Shown in pieces: positions 1-6,386 of a stretch of 10,351 bases of DNA. The translations under genes were made by a program, and so were the position numbers. Within the stretch, counting starts at the first letter, position 1; each line of letters starts with the position of its first letter. The notes under the pieces were generated by a model. The model was not told the origin of the DNA. It was given only the letters and a program-made list of their open reading frames with translations, and did no database searches. The DNA comes from JAWXCM01 sp034408745 (lineage in GTDB: Bacteria; Acidobacteriota; Terriglobia; Bryobacterales; Bryobacteraceae): NCBI GenBank assembly GCA_034408745.1, contig JAWXCM010000123.1, positions 1 through 10,351 on the forward strand. Reading direction: 5' to 3'.

Positions 1-2
1 CG

Positions 3-809
3 ATTACCCCGGCCGCCACGCCGGCGCTGACGCGGGATACGCTGGCAAAGCTGAAGGACCATGGAGTGGAAGGACTCGGGCTGAGCCTGGATGGGTCGAC
101 TGCGGCGAAGCACGATTCGATCCGCGGCGTTCCGGGCACGTTCGACCTGACCATGCGCGCTCTCGCGTGGGCTCAGGAGTTGGATCTGCCGCTGCAGGTA
201 AACACGCTGGCTGCGGCCGAAACGGCGGGCGACGCGCCGGCAATTTATGAGCTGCTGAAACCGTTCGCTGTGGCCAGGTGGAGTCTATTCTTTCTGATTT
301 CGGTAGGACGGGGCCGGGTGTTGCAACCGCTGACACCGGAGCAGGGCGAGGAGCTGATGGCGTGGATTTTCGATTTGTCGCGCGAGGCTCCCTTTACAAT
401 CGCGACCACGGAAGCGCCGTCATACCGGCGGGTCGCGATTGAGCGGATGCGAGCCGAGGGGATGACGGGCGAGCAGATGAAGGGCAGCAGTGCGTTCCGT
501 TCTTTTGGAATTCGCGATGGCCACGGCATTATGTTTGTTTCCAATACGGGTGATATTTGCCCGGCGGGTTTTCTTCCACTGACCGCGGGCAATACACGGC
601 GGGACCGGGTGGTGGATGTGTATCGGAACTCGCCGCTGTTCGCGGCGTTGCACGATCCGAAGCAGCTGGAAGGGCGGTGCGGCGTGTGTGAGTACCAGGT
701 GCTGTGCGGAGGCTCGCGGGCACGGGCGTATGGGGCCACGGGCAACCCGCTGGAGACGGATCCGCTGTGCGAGTATGAGCCTAAGGGTTTGGGGCGGGTG
801 GCCCGGTAA
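3..809 (+). CDS. Radical SAM/SPASM domain protein, 3' part (TIGR04053-like)
   Basis: This is the C-terminal 268 residues of a radical SAM enzyme. The reading frame is open from base 3, so the true start and the CxxxCxxC cluster motif lie upstream of the window. The visible part contains 'GLGLSLDGS' and 'HDSIRGVPGTF', typical of the middle of MoaA/PqqE-type radical SAM barrels. It ends in a SPASM-like cysteine region: 'ICPAGFLPLTAGN', then 'GRCGVCEYQVLCGGSRARAY' and a last Cys in 'TDPLCEY'. Those cysteines would hold auxiliary iron-sulfur clusters. The arrangement matches my memory of the TIGR04053 family, whose substrate I do not know. A GTG at 66 lies inside the conserved barrel and is not a real start. 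The gene converges on the small reverse gene at 854. Family assignment is firm; function is open. Confidence 0.88.
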   Translation: MTPAATPALTRDTLAKLKDHGVEGLGLSLDGSTAAKHDSIRGVPGTFDLTMRALAWAQELDLPLQVNTLAAAETAGDAPAIYELLKPFAVARWSLFFLISVGRGRVLQPLTPEQGEELMAWIFDLSREAPFTIATTEAPSYRRVAIERMRAEGMTGEQMKGSSAFRSFGIRDGHGIMFVSNTGDICPAGFLPLTAGNTRRDRVVDVYRNSPLFAALHDPKQLEGRCGVCEYQVLCGGSRARAYGATGNPLETDPLCEYEPKGLGRVAR

Positions 810-853
810 CTGAATCAGGACTCGAGATTTTTGCAGGTTCTGAAGGGCCGGGA

Positions 854-1087
854 TCACAGCCCTTGTTCGTCGTTTGTGACCGGCACCAGACTGGCTTTGT
901 ACGAAGCGTCGGTTTCTTCACCATCGGTATCTCCACCCGGTTTGCGAGCACTCCTTTCAATGCCGGTCTGCTGCCTGATACGAAACATGTCGGCGACTTC
1001 TTCGGGCCGGAGCGGAGCACCCATCAGGGCTGCCAACTCCAGTGCGGCGCACAGCAAGATCTTACGAAGTCTTTGACTCCGAAACAT
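854..1087 (-). CDS. Small uncharacterised protein (77 aa)
   Basis: A 77-residue protein of unknown function. The case for a real gene is the ribosome binding site: the minus strand reads CCGGAGGAATTCT directly before the ATG, an ideal GGAGG at 6-7 nt spacing. The N-terminus is basic ('MFRSQRLRKILL'), followed by a short hydrophobic stretch ('LLCAALELAALMGAP') and then 'LRPEEVADMFR', which looks like a short amphipathic helix. The last 35 residues are polar and acidic. I have an impression that similar 'ALELGALMGAPMRPE' small proteins occur widely in Solibacter-like genomes, but I cannot confirm it here. The hydrophobic stretch is too short and too near the N-terminus to decide between a membrane anchor and a buried helix. 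It follows another small reverse gene after about 98 nt. Confidence 0.68.
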   Translation of the reverse strand: MFRSQRLRKILLCAALELAALMGAPLRPEEVADMFRIRQQTGIERSARKPGGDTDGEETDASYKASLVPVTNDEQGL

Positions 1088-1185
1088 AGAATTCCTCCGG
1101 TGTTCGGTGATTGATTGAGCGAATAGGCAGGCCCGGATCGAGGCTGGCCAGCGATTCGGGAGTTTCAGCTGCTATGTGAGGAAAA

Positions 1186-1416
1186 TCAGACTGACGGAGG
1201 AGCTCGCGAGAGGGAGAGTGAGAAGAACCCCGAACGCATCGGGGGCCGCTCTGTTTCGGTATGGCACCGGTGCACCCAGCCGGCAACCACGATCGAAAAA
1301 ATCGGAATCAGAACCGCCGGCAGCAGTCCGCCACTGGCGGGTGCAACTACTGCCAGCAGAATTACGGCCACGCACAGGCAAGCCACGAACCTGCGGATCT
1401 GTTCTAAGCTGGGCAC
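1186..1416 (-). CDS. Small membrane protein, uncharacterised (76 aa)
   Basis: A predicted 76-residue membrane protein of unknown function. It starts at GTG 1416, immediately after an in-frame TAG. No good Shine-Dalgarno sequence is visible, so the start is uncertain; a GTG at codon 11 ('RFVACLC') is an alternative. Two hydrophobic segments are clear: about residues 10-26 ('FVACLCVAVILLAVVAP') and 31-47 ('LLPAVLIPIFSIVVAGW'). A polar tail ends in 'FFSLSLSRAPPSV'. Two membrane spans with a short loop containing small residues fit a real inner-membrane miniprotein better than a shadow frame. It lies upstream of, and codirectional with, the 77-aa gene, so the two could be cotranscribed. No function can be assigned. 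Confidence 0.5.
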   Translation of the reverse strand: MPSLEQIRRFVACLCVAVILLAVVAPASGGLLPAVLIPIFSIVVAGWVHRCHTETERPPMRSGFFSLSLSRAPPSV

Positions 1417-1638
1417 CTACTCGAATAATGCCCTGGATCCGGTGCCGCGTCAATGGCCGTCGCTGATGCGGAGTGGAGCATGAGCCAACACCAGAGACCT
1501 TCACCAGAATCGCTGGACGAAGGATTCGACAACGGCTCTCGAAATCCAGGCCATCGCGGGTCTCCGGCGAACCCACAGGCGTGAATACGGACGCGAAGCT
1601 GGCTTGCAGAGATGGTACAGCCGCTCCCGCTGATGGGT

Positions 1639-1644
1639 TATGCT
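1639..1644 (+). promoter_or_regulatory. Possible -10 hexamer (TATGCT) of the RidA-like gene
   Basis: TATGCT ends 9 nt before the ATG at 1654, and no Shine-Dalgarno sequence lies between them. If it is a -10 box, transcription would start at or next to the ATG and give a leaderless mRNA. No recognisable -35 was found. The rest of 1417-1653, between the divergent small gene and this one, shows nothing I can identify. Confidence 0.3.
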
Positions 1645-1653
1645 GCGTAGTTC

Positions 1654-2400
1654 ATGCTGACAGAGAACAGTCGAGGCAACTATTCCTTCCTGAAGGGCAT
1701 CGCTCCTTACTCAGCGGGCGTCGTGGCCGACATCGGTTTTGAGATCATTCATGTTCGCCTGTCGCGGTACTTGCCACTGCAGGCAGGGTTCGACGCCATT
1801 CAGGCGCACCTCACAAACGCCGCGCGCCCCCTGCAGGCACTCTGCGGAATGGAACTGCGGTCGCCAGTGCCTTTCAGTTTCACCGGCTTCGATCAGTTCA
1901 ATGCCAGCTACGTGGACATCCTCAGGCGGTGGGATATTTTCTTAGACGGCGTGAACCCGGTGGCCCGCACCAACGTCGCGCCTCAGGTAAACCCGCCCCG
2001 CGAGCCCTCGCTTTACGGCTTCTCCTATACCGTTCCCTCGACGGCGGCACGCAGGACGTTTGTGGTGGCGGGGGCAGGCGAACTGCCCGAGGGTTCGCTG
2101 GATCCGAATGACGTGGTGCGACGGGGAGAGCGCACGGCAGCGGCCATTCAGGAGAAAGCGCAATTTGTTCTGGGATTAATGGAAGGCAGATTGAATGGAC
2201 TGGGTATGTCCTGGAACGACGTGACCGTAACGGAGATTTACACCGTGCATGACATCCTGCCCTTTATCGAAGACGAGTTGCTGAACCGGCTGGGCGAAGG
2301 CGGCGCGCATGGGCTGACATGGCACTACTCGCGCCCTCCGATTGAGAGCATCGAATACGAAATGGATCTGCGAGGATGCGTGACTGAACTTGTAGTTTGA
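1654..2400 (+). CDS. RidA/YjgF-like family protein (two-part, 248 aa)
   Basis: A 248-residue protein, about twice the length of a normal RidA (about 130 aa). The C-terminal half, residues 130-248, reads as a RidA/YjgF/Rid fold: 'FVVAGAGELPEG', a helix with 'EKAQFVLGLMEGRLNGLGMSWNDVTV', then 'YSRPPIESIEYEMDLRG'. The Arg in 'YSRPPI' sits where RidA proteins carry the arginine that binds the substrate carboxylate. Classical RidA hydrolyses reactive 2-aminoacrylate/imine intermediates made by PLP enzymes. This long form is uncharacterised and its substrate is unknown. The N-terminal half ('NYSFLKGIAPYSAGVVAD') may be a second, diverged copy of the fold. The ATG at 1654 has no Shine-Dalgarno sequence. 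The gene is followed after 94 nt by the YjdF-type gene. No PLP enzyme is adjacent to hint at a substrate. Confidence 0.78.
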   Translation: MLTENSRGNYSFLKGIAPYSAGVVADIGFEIIHVRLSRYLPLQAGFDAIQAHLTNAARPLQALCGMELRSPVPFSFTGFDQFNASYVDILRRWDIFLDGVNPVARTNVAPQVNPPREPSLYGFSYTVPSTAARRTFVVAGAGELPEGSLDPNDVVRRGERTAAAIQEKAQFVLGLMEGRLNGLGMSWNDVTVTEIYTVHDILPFIEDELLNRLGEGGAHGLTWHYSRPPIESIEYEMDLRGCVTELVV

Positions 2401-2480
2401 TCGTGACCCCCGCGGCATTCTCAGTGTCGCGCGACTCGACAGTGGAGGTTAGATCGAGGTTCCGAATCTGCTGGTGCGGG

Positions 2481-2486
2481 TACAAT
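2481..2486 (+). promoter_or_regulatory. Possible -10 hexamer (TACAAT) of the yjdF-type gene
   Basis: TACAAT ends 8 nt before the ATG at 2495 and matches the sigma-70 -10 consensus at five of six positions. No Shine-Dalgarno sequence lies between it and the ATG, so a leaderless or near-leaderless transcript is suggested. No good -35 is visible. The hexamer also argues against the upstream in-frame GTG at 2474 as the start. Confidence 0.42.
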
Positions 2487-2494
2487 GGCATTCC

Positions 2495-3181
2495 ATGAAC
2501 AAAGCCCTGGAGCCCGACCTCGAGCCTGCCGGCCGAAACCTGACCGCGAAAGCCTTGCTGGCGGGTTACCTTGCGCTGTTTGTCTGGGCTGCGATTCACC
2601 CTTACGACCGGCAGACGTGGTGGGCCGAGAACATCCCGATTGTGGGCATCGTACTCTCCCTGGTCATCCTGTATGCCCGCGGCATTGTGTTCTCAGCGAG
2701 TGCTTATGTCCTCATGTCGGTGCTGGTATACCTGCATACCATCGGAGGGCATTACACGTTTGAGCTGGTTCCGTTTCAATACGTAACGGACTTGTTCGGC
2801 TTTCAGCGAAACCACTACGACCGCGTGGCTCACTTCAGCGTCGGCTTTTACGGGTTTGCGATTGCGGAACATCTCCTGCGGACAAGGGCCGTTCGCAGCC
2901 GCCTGGTGCTGGGGCTTTTCCCTGTGTTTACCATCGCGTTTGTCGCGATGACCTATGAGCTGATCGAGTGGTGGTACGCCGCCTCGGCCGGCGGCAGTGC
3001 CGGAGCCGCGTTTCTCGGCAGCCAGGGCGATATTTGGGATGCCCAGAAAGATATGCTGGCGGATACTCTGGGGGCCATCGTTGCGACCGCGGCGTTCTTC
3101 ATGGTGCGACGCCCTGCCCGCCGTTCTCTCGCACGAGCTGGCAGAGCGTACCTGAAGCCCGAATCGAAATTGCCTGCGTGA
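2495..3181 (+). CDS. yjdF: DUF2238 / YjdF-type inner membrane protein
   Basis: A 228-residue polytopic inner-membrane protein of the DUF2238 family, to which E. coli YjdF (about 209 aa) belongs. Its function is not established. Hydrophobic segments, in order, include 'ALLAGYLALFVWAAI', 'PIVGIVLSLVILYARGIVF', 'SASAYVLMSVLVYLHTIGG', a segment around 'HFSVGFYGFAIAEHLL', 'LVLGLFPVFTIAFVAMTYEL' and 'LADTLGAIVATAAFFMV', about six spans. Charged or polar signatures typical of the family are present: 'GGHYTFELVPF', 'RNHYDRVAHF', 'ELIEWW' and 'GDIWDAQKDMLAD'. The Asp, Glu and His residues sit at membrane faces and could bind metal; that is inference. I chose the ATG at 2495 over the GTG at 2474 because a TACAAT box lies between them. 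It ends 35 nt from the convergent kinase-TPR locus. Confidence 0.88.
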   Translation: MNKALEPDLEPAGRNLTAKALLAGYLALFVWAAIHPYDRQTWWAENIPIVGIVLSLVILYARGIVFSASAYVLMSVLVYLHTIGGHYTFELVPFQYVTDLFGFQRNHYDRVAHFSVGFYGFAIAEHLLRTRAVRSRLVLGLFPVFTIAFVAMTYELIEWWYAASAGGSAGAAFLGSQGDIWDAQKDMLADTLGAIVATAAFFMVRRPARRSLARAGRAYLKPESKLPA

Positions 3182-3190
3182 ATTGGTGGA

Positions 3191-3204
3191 TTGCCTGAAG
3201 GCAA
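3191..3204. terminator. Small hairpin in convergent gap, possible weak terminator
   Basis: TTGCC-TGAA-GGCAA forms a 5-bp stem with a 4-nt loop. It lies between the end of the yjdF-type gene (3181) and the end of the reverse TPR gene (3217). There is no U-tract on either strand, so termination is suggested by position only. Confidence 0.22.
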
Positions 3205-3216
3205 GACGCGCAAAGT

Positions 3217-4686
3217 TCAAAGTTTCGCGTATTCTGCCCGAGCCTGTTTCAACACGGGGATGTCGGAGTCGGCATCCTTCCAGAGCCTGAGGAAGTCGCT
3301 ATAGGCGCTCCTGGCCTTGCTCTGGTCGCCCGAGACAACGCAGGCTCTGCCCAGTTGCAGGTGCGCGAGGGCACCGATCGGATCGGCGAGGACGAGGCCG
3401 CGGTGCCGGAGTACTTTTTCAAACTCCGCAGCCGCTTCCTGACCACGTCGTGCCGCGAGGTACGCCTCGCCACGGATGTAGGCGGGATAGAGGCTTCCGA
3501 AGTTACCAAAGAATGCGGTGCCCGGCATGGCGAGATCAAAAGGAACCGCGCGTTGCAGCCGCTCGATCGCCTCCAGCGGAGCCCGATCCAATACAAACAG
3601 AGCCTTGAGAGTGGGAAGGTACTCGAACTGAACAGGGGTATCCTCCGGGAAACGTTTCTCAAGGTCGGCGGCGAGCCTTCGCGACACGGAAGTTTCGCCT
3701 GATCTCGCAAGCGCAAAGGCGGCGGCGTACTCCACATCGCGGCCCCTCGCAATCTTCACTGCCGCCTGAGCGAGCTTCTTTGCCGATGCCCAGTTTCCGC
3801 AATGCGCTTCGCAAACCGCCTCGGCAACCGTATAGAGCGCAGCGGTCTCAGGCGTGCCAGCCTGTTGCGCCAGCGCTATCGCGTGCCCCCACAGGTTCCG
3901 CGCCTCCCGCATCCGTCCGGAGCGGGCGTGAACGAGAGCCTGGCTGTGCATGATCTGGGCTTCGACCTGCGCTTCCGGGGCGTGAGCGACTTCGCGCTTC
4001 ATTCCCGGCTCGTCGCCTTTCAGAAAGGCGAGATAGTAACGGAAAACCACATAATCCGGATTCTTCAGTTTGCGTTTCTCGGCGCGATCGAGAGCGCGCG
4101 CCGCCTCCTCAAAGCGACCGAGGCACATAGAGTGGGTAGCGATGCCGGCATACGGGAATGAAATGTCAGGGTTAAGCCGGATTGCCTCCTCTGCGGCTTC
4201 AATGCCCCTTTCATACCTGCCTGTGCCGAATGTGACCCAACCGCCCATAATGCCACGCGCGGTGGCATCACGAGGGTAGGTCTGCGCCCAGGATTCCAGC
4301 GTCTGCAACTCCTTTTGTAAATTCCCAGTCACCTGGCGGTCATAGAGCATCGTGATGTAGCGCCTCTCGCGGTCGCTAACCCGGTCTCGCAGTTTATAGG
4401 CTGTGCGGATTTGCTCGGCTCCCATCTCCTGTTGGCCAGAGTCCCCCACCCTGAATCCAAGATCGGCATGCGCCATGGCGAATTGCGGATCGATGGCGAT
4501 GGCACGCTGAAGATGCGGGATGCCCGCCGGGCCTCCACGCGTAAACATGGCGATTTTCGCCTCGCTGTAGGCCTCAAGGGCTTCGAGGGATGAGGTGGTT
4601 GCCTCCTCCAGCGGCGCCGAATGCTCCCGAATCATGGCCAGCGACTCACCGAGCCGGATGCGAGTTTGAAGCGCGACCTGGCTCAA
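3217..4686 (-). CDS. Fragment 3 of broken kinase: TPR domain
   Basis: The last frame encodes 489 residues from a TTG at 4686, but homologous reading extends upstream to about 4875 ('RLTPQVAGEICARTGSTALL', 'YVLWLRAKNCRTGRIL', 'EEQAETEGKERVLHALSQ'). The TTG is therefore only the first alternative start codon, not a natural gene start, and it has no ribosome binding site. The domain is built from TPR-like helical pairs, for example 'HLQRAIAIDPQFAMAHADLG', 'GIEAAEEAIRLNPDISFPYA', 'AAAEFEKVLRHRG' and 'ALAHLQLGRACVVSGD'. TPR domains mediate protein-protein contacts. Here it would form the sensor or partner-binding arm of the membrane kinase. The frame is intact to its end ('LKQARAEYAKL'), so decay seems confined to the junctions. 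Confidence 0.75.
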   Translation of the reverse strand: MSQVALQTRIRLGESLAMIREHSAPLEEATTSSLEALEAYSEAKIAMFTRGGPAGIPHLQRAIAIDPQFAMAHADLGFRVGDSGQQEMGAEQIRTAYKLRDRVSDRERRYITMLYDRQVTGNLQKELQTLESWAQTYPRDATARGIMGGWVTFGTGRYERGIEAAEEAIRLNPDISFPYAGIATHSMCLGRFEEAARALDRAEKRKLKNPDYVVFRYYLAFLKGDEPGMKREVAHAPEAQVEAQIMHSQALVHARSGRMREARNLWGHAIALAQQAGTPETAALYTVAEAVCEAHCGNWASAKKLAQAAVKIARGRDVEYAAAFALARSGETSVSRRLAADLEKRFPEDTPVQFEYLPTLKALFVLDRAPLEAIERLQRAVPFDLAMPGTAFFGNFGSLYPAYIRGEAYLAARRGQEAAAEFEKVLRHRGLVLADPIGALAHLQLGRACVVSGDQSKARSAYSDFLRLWKDADSDIPVLKQARAEYAKL

Positions 4687-4865
4687 GGCATGCAGAACCC
4701 TTTCCTTACCTTCCGTCTCAGCCTGTTCTTCCGAGAGGATCCGTCCAGTCCTGCAGTTCTTCGCACGCAGCCACAGTACGTACTTGCTCCCAAGGGCTGA
4801 GATGGAACCTTCCAGAAGCGCGGTGCTGCCAGTTCGCGCGCAGATCTCGCCGGCGACCTGCGGAG

Positions 4866-5762
4866 TCAGCCGAGTCTCGAGACCAGAAGCAGGAACGGGG
4901 ACTGTTGCAACTGAACGGTCAGCCCCTGCCGGAGCGTCTGGTCAAAGACCGGATCGCCTGTTTTGTTCTCGAAATCACCCAGAACCAGCGTGTCCTCCGC
5001 CGTGAGTTTGGGGGGACGGTGCATGAAGAAGTATGCCGTCCCGGCCACAGCCAGCGCCAGAACCGCCGCCGCGCCGGCAGTCACGGATACGCTGTGTTTT
5101 CCCAGGCGTACGGCCGCCAGCGCGTGCTGAAGCTCGACGGCGGACTGCCACCTTTTTTCCGGATCGTCCTCGAGACAGCGGTTGATGATTCGTTCCAGGT
5201 TTCGCGGCTGAATCGGCTTCCGCACCGGCCCTGGCCGCCCGCCCGCCAACATGTCATAGAGGACGCAGCCGAACGCGTAGATGTCCGTCCGGCGGTCCAC
5301 TGGTTTTCCCGCACGCTGCTCCGGAGCCATGTATGCGGGCGTCCCGATGATCATGTAGCTGGCGGTCAGGGGTGCATCGTTTTCCATGCGCGCCAACCCG
5401 AAATCGAGAACCTTGACGCCAGCTTTCCCGATCATGATGTTGCCGGGCTTGAGATCGCGATGAACGATGCCTTTTTCGTGGGCCTCCACCAACGCCGCCG
5501 CGATCTGCAACCCATAAAGGAGCGCTGTCTGGACTGGGAGCGGTCCACCTTTTTTGAGGCGCGACGCGAGTGTTTCACCCTCCACCAATTCCATCACCAG
5601 GTAGTTGGGACCAACGTCGTACAGTGTGCAGACATTGGGATGATTGAGCGCGGAAATGGCGCGCGCTTCGCGCTCAAACCGGTCGCTGAACTGTTCGCGG
5701 GCAGTCTTCAGGGCTACGGCGCGGCCGAGGCGGGTGTCTGTGGCCCGGAAGACCTCGCCCAT
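4866..5762 (-). CDS. Fragment 2 of broken kinase: Hanks-type kinase domain and membrane span
   Basis: The middle frame carries the kinase domain. Counting from the ATG at 5762: VALK lysine at residue 19, 'HRDLKPGN' at 101-108 (catalytic Asp 103), DFG at 120-122, 'GTPAYMAPEQ' at 140-149, Asp 160 of the F helix, and 'CLEDDPEKRWQSAVEL' closing the C lobe. A membrane span follows at about 228-247, then an extracytoplasmic-type 'DTLVLGDFENKTGDPVFD' stretch. The frame stays open upstream to 5876 and includes the glycine-rich loop 'LGEGGMGEVF'. The ATG at 5762 is inside that loop, so a protein starting there would lack part of its ATP-binding loop. All catalytic residues are intact. The frame ends abruptly ('LLLVSRLG') where the TPR frame should continue. 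Confidence 0.8.
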   Translation of the reverse strand: MGEVFRATDTRLGRAVALKTAREQFSDRFEREARAISALNHPNVCTLYDVGPNYLVMELVEGETLASRLKKGGPLPVQTALLYGLQIAAALVEAHEKGIVHRDLKPGNIMIGKAGVKVLDFGLARMENDAPLTASYMIIGTPAYMAPEQRAGKPVDRRTDIYAFGCVLYDMLAGGRPGPVRKPIQPRNLERIINRCLEDDPEKRWQSAVELQHALAAVRLGKHSVSVTAGAAAVLALAVAGTAYFFMHRPPKLTAEDTLVLGDFENKTGDPVFDQTLRQGLTVQLQQSPFLLLVSRLG

Positions 5763-5827
5763 ACCGCCCTCGCCGAGTTTGCTTTCAATTCGGTAGGGAC
5801 CAAGGTGGGCTCCCGGGCCGACTGCGG

Positions 5828-6034
5828 TTACGGTCGCATCCTGCGGCAGCGGAAAGGTGTTCTCCAGGCTGCACGGTCAGATAGCAGCCCAGCGTCGGAT
5901 CCCGCAAGGAGCGACTCAACGTCACGGCGCAGTTCGGGATCGGCCTGGGCCAACAGCGCCGGGCGCTCGACCACAGCGGCCTCGCGTACCGCATGAACAA
6001 GTTCTTCGATTTGCCGGATACGTTCCGGAGTCAT
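5828..6034 (-). CDS. Fragment 1 of broken kinase: N-terminal leader helix
   Basis: The ATG at 6034 opens 'MTPERIRQIEELVHAVREAA', the usual first helix of Acidobacterial Pkn-type kinases, followed by 'DPELRRDVESLLAGSDAGLL'. Homology-like reading ends near W57 (5864). The remaining residues ('RTPFRCRRMRP') are out-of-frame sequence before a stop. The start follows the ECF sigma remnant's stop codon by 21 nt, an operon-like spacing. No strong Shine-Dalgarno is present; GGGACAG about 9 nt upstream is the best candidate. This fragment alone has no catalytic part. Confidence 0.6.
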   Translation of the reverse strand: MTPERIRQIEELVHAVREAAVVERPALLAQADPELRRDVESLLAGSDAGLLSDRAAWRTPFRCRRMRP

Positions 6035-6055
6035 ATGCTGCTGTCCCGGCAGTCC

Positions 6056-6209
6056 TCACATTGTAGTGTGCAGCGCGCGCAGAAGCCAGGCTTTGGCGAA
6101 ATGCCAGTCGCGCTACCTCCGAAAAGGCCGTCAGGGCATCGTCGAGAGCCAGAATAGATCGGTCGGCCAATATGGCGGACTCGTCCATATGGACCTGGGA
6201 CGGTAGCTT
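6056..6209 (-). pseudogene. Remnant of an ECF sigma factor (TIGR02999-like)
   Basis: Two out-of-frame pieces of an ECF sigma factor are recognisable. From about 6209 to 6123 the frame reads 'VHMDESAILADRS' and 'ILALDDALTAF', the linker and start of region 4 in TIGR02999-type sigma factors. From 6112 to the TGA at 6058-6056 another frame reads 'RDWHFAKAWLLRALHTTM', the C-terminal end of region 4 ('RDWxxAKAWLxREL'). About 40 residues that should lie between them, including the region-4 helix-turn-helix, are reduced to about 10 nt. Nothing resembling region 2 is found upstream, so the front half is also gone. The stop codon lies 21 nt before the kinase start, preserving the usual sigma-then-kinase order. 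It cannot make a working sigma factor. The calls rest on motif memory, not an alignment. Confidence 0.66.
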
Positions 6210-6218
6210 CAAACCCAC

Positions 6219-6292
6219 GTTTTCATCACCGGAACGGCAGCGTAGCACTTCCCTCAAGCGGAGAGAACTCGGGCCGTTCCGCCGATGAAAAC
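6219..6292. repeat. Imperfect 20-bp inverted repeat
   Basis: The arm at 6273-6292 (GCCGTTCCGCCGATGAAAAC) is repeated in inverted orientation at 6219-6238 with 18 of 20 matches and a 34-nt loop between them. The left arm sits where recognisable ECF sigma homology ends. It may mark a rearrangement edge, a small palindromic element or a regulatory hairpin. No second copy was seen near 7190, so it is not shown to be a terminal repeat of an element around the downstream gene. Confidence 0.55.
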
Positions 6293-6386
6293 TTATGCGT
6301 TTGAAAAATCTTTCTGCCCTGTTTCCAACAACATAAGTCGCTTATCAGCCCTGAAATTTGACAGCGTCTGCAACACTGGTCTCGAC

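Larger units (their letters stand above)
3217..6034 (-). pseudogene. Ser/Thr protein kinase with C-terminal TPR domain, broken into three frames
   Basis: Read as one gene this would encode about 940 residues: an N-terminal 'MTPERIRQIEELVHAV' helix, a Hanks-type kinase, one membrane span, a 'DFENKTGDPVFDQTLRQGL' segment and a long TPR domain. That architecture is common in Solibacter-like Acidobacteria. It is split in two places. Near 5864 the N-terminal frame ('LLSDRAAW') must drop one base to join 'ENTFPLPQDATV...GPYRIESKLGEGGMGEVF'. Near 4873-4880 the kinase frame ('QSPFLLLVS') stops at 4866, and homology resumes in another frame with 'TRLTPQVAGEICARTGS'. From memory of related proteins, about 16 residues ('..ERI.QTLRLMGQP..') are missing there, implying loss of about 50 nt. 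An ECF sigma remnant lies 21 nt upstream. A sequencing error could explain the first lesion but hardly the second. Confidence 0.8.

Noticed and set aside
1172..1576. 134-aa open frame on the minus strand
   Set aside because: Overlaps the better-supported 76-aa membrane protein in another frame and has no hydrophobic pattern, motif or ribosome binding site.
2693..3220. 175-aa open frame on the minus strand
   Set aside because: Antisense to the YjdF-type membrane protein, which has strong family features.
4873..4883. Programmed ribosomal frameshifting between kinase and TPR frames
   Set aside because: There is no slippery heptamer, and about 16 expected residues are missing; a deletion explains the data better.
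4590..5996. 468-aa open frame on the plus strand across the kinase locus
   Set aside because: It is antisense to clear kinase and TPR homology, its translation has low-complexity Arg/Pro-rich character and no recognisable domain; long antisense frames are expected in GC-rich coding DNA.
5922..6257. 111-aa open frame on the minus strand over the sigma remnant
   Set aside because: Only its first 45 residues resemble the sigma factor; the rest runs out of frame over the sigma tail and the kinase start, so it is not a real protein.
6332..6344. Short palindrome ATAAG-TCG-CTTAT upstream of the 6465 gene
   Set aside because: Only 5 bp per arm and no linked regulator; too weak to call an operator.
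6358..6363. Perfect TTGACA -35 box upstream of the gene at 6465
   Set aside because: No acceptable -10 box occurs at 16-18 nt spacing, so I do not call a promoter from the -35 alone.
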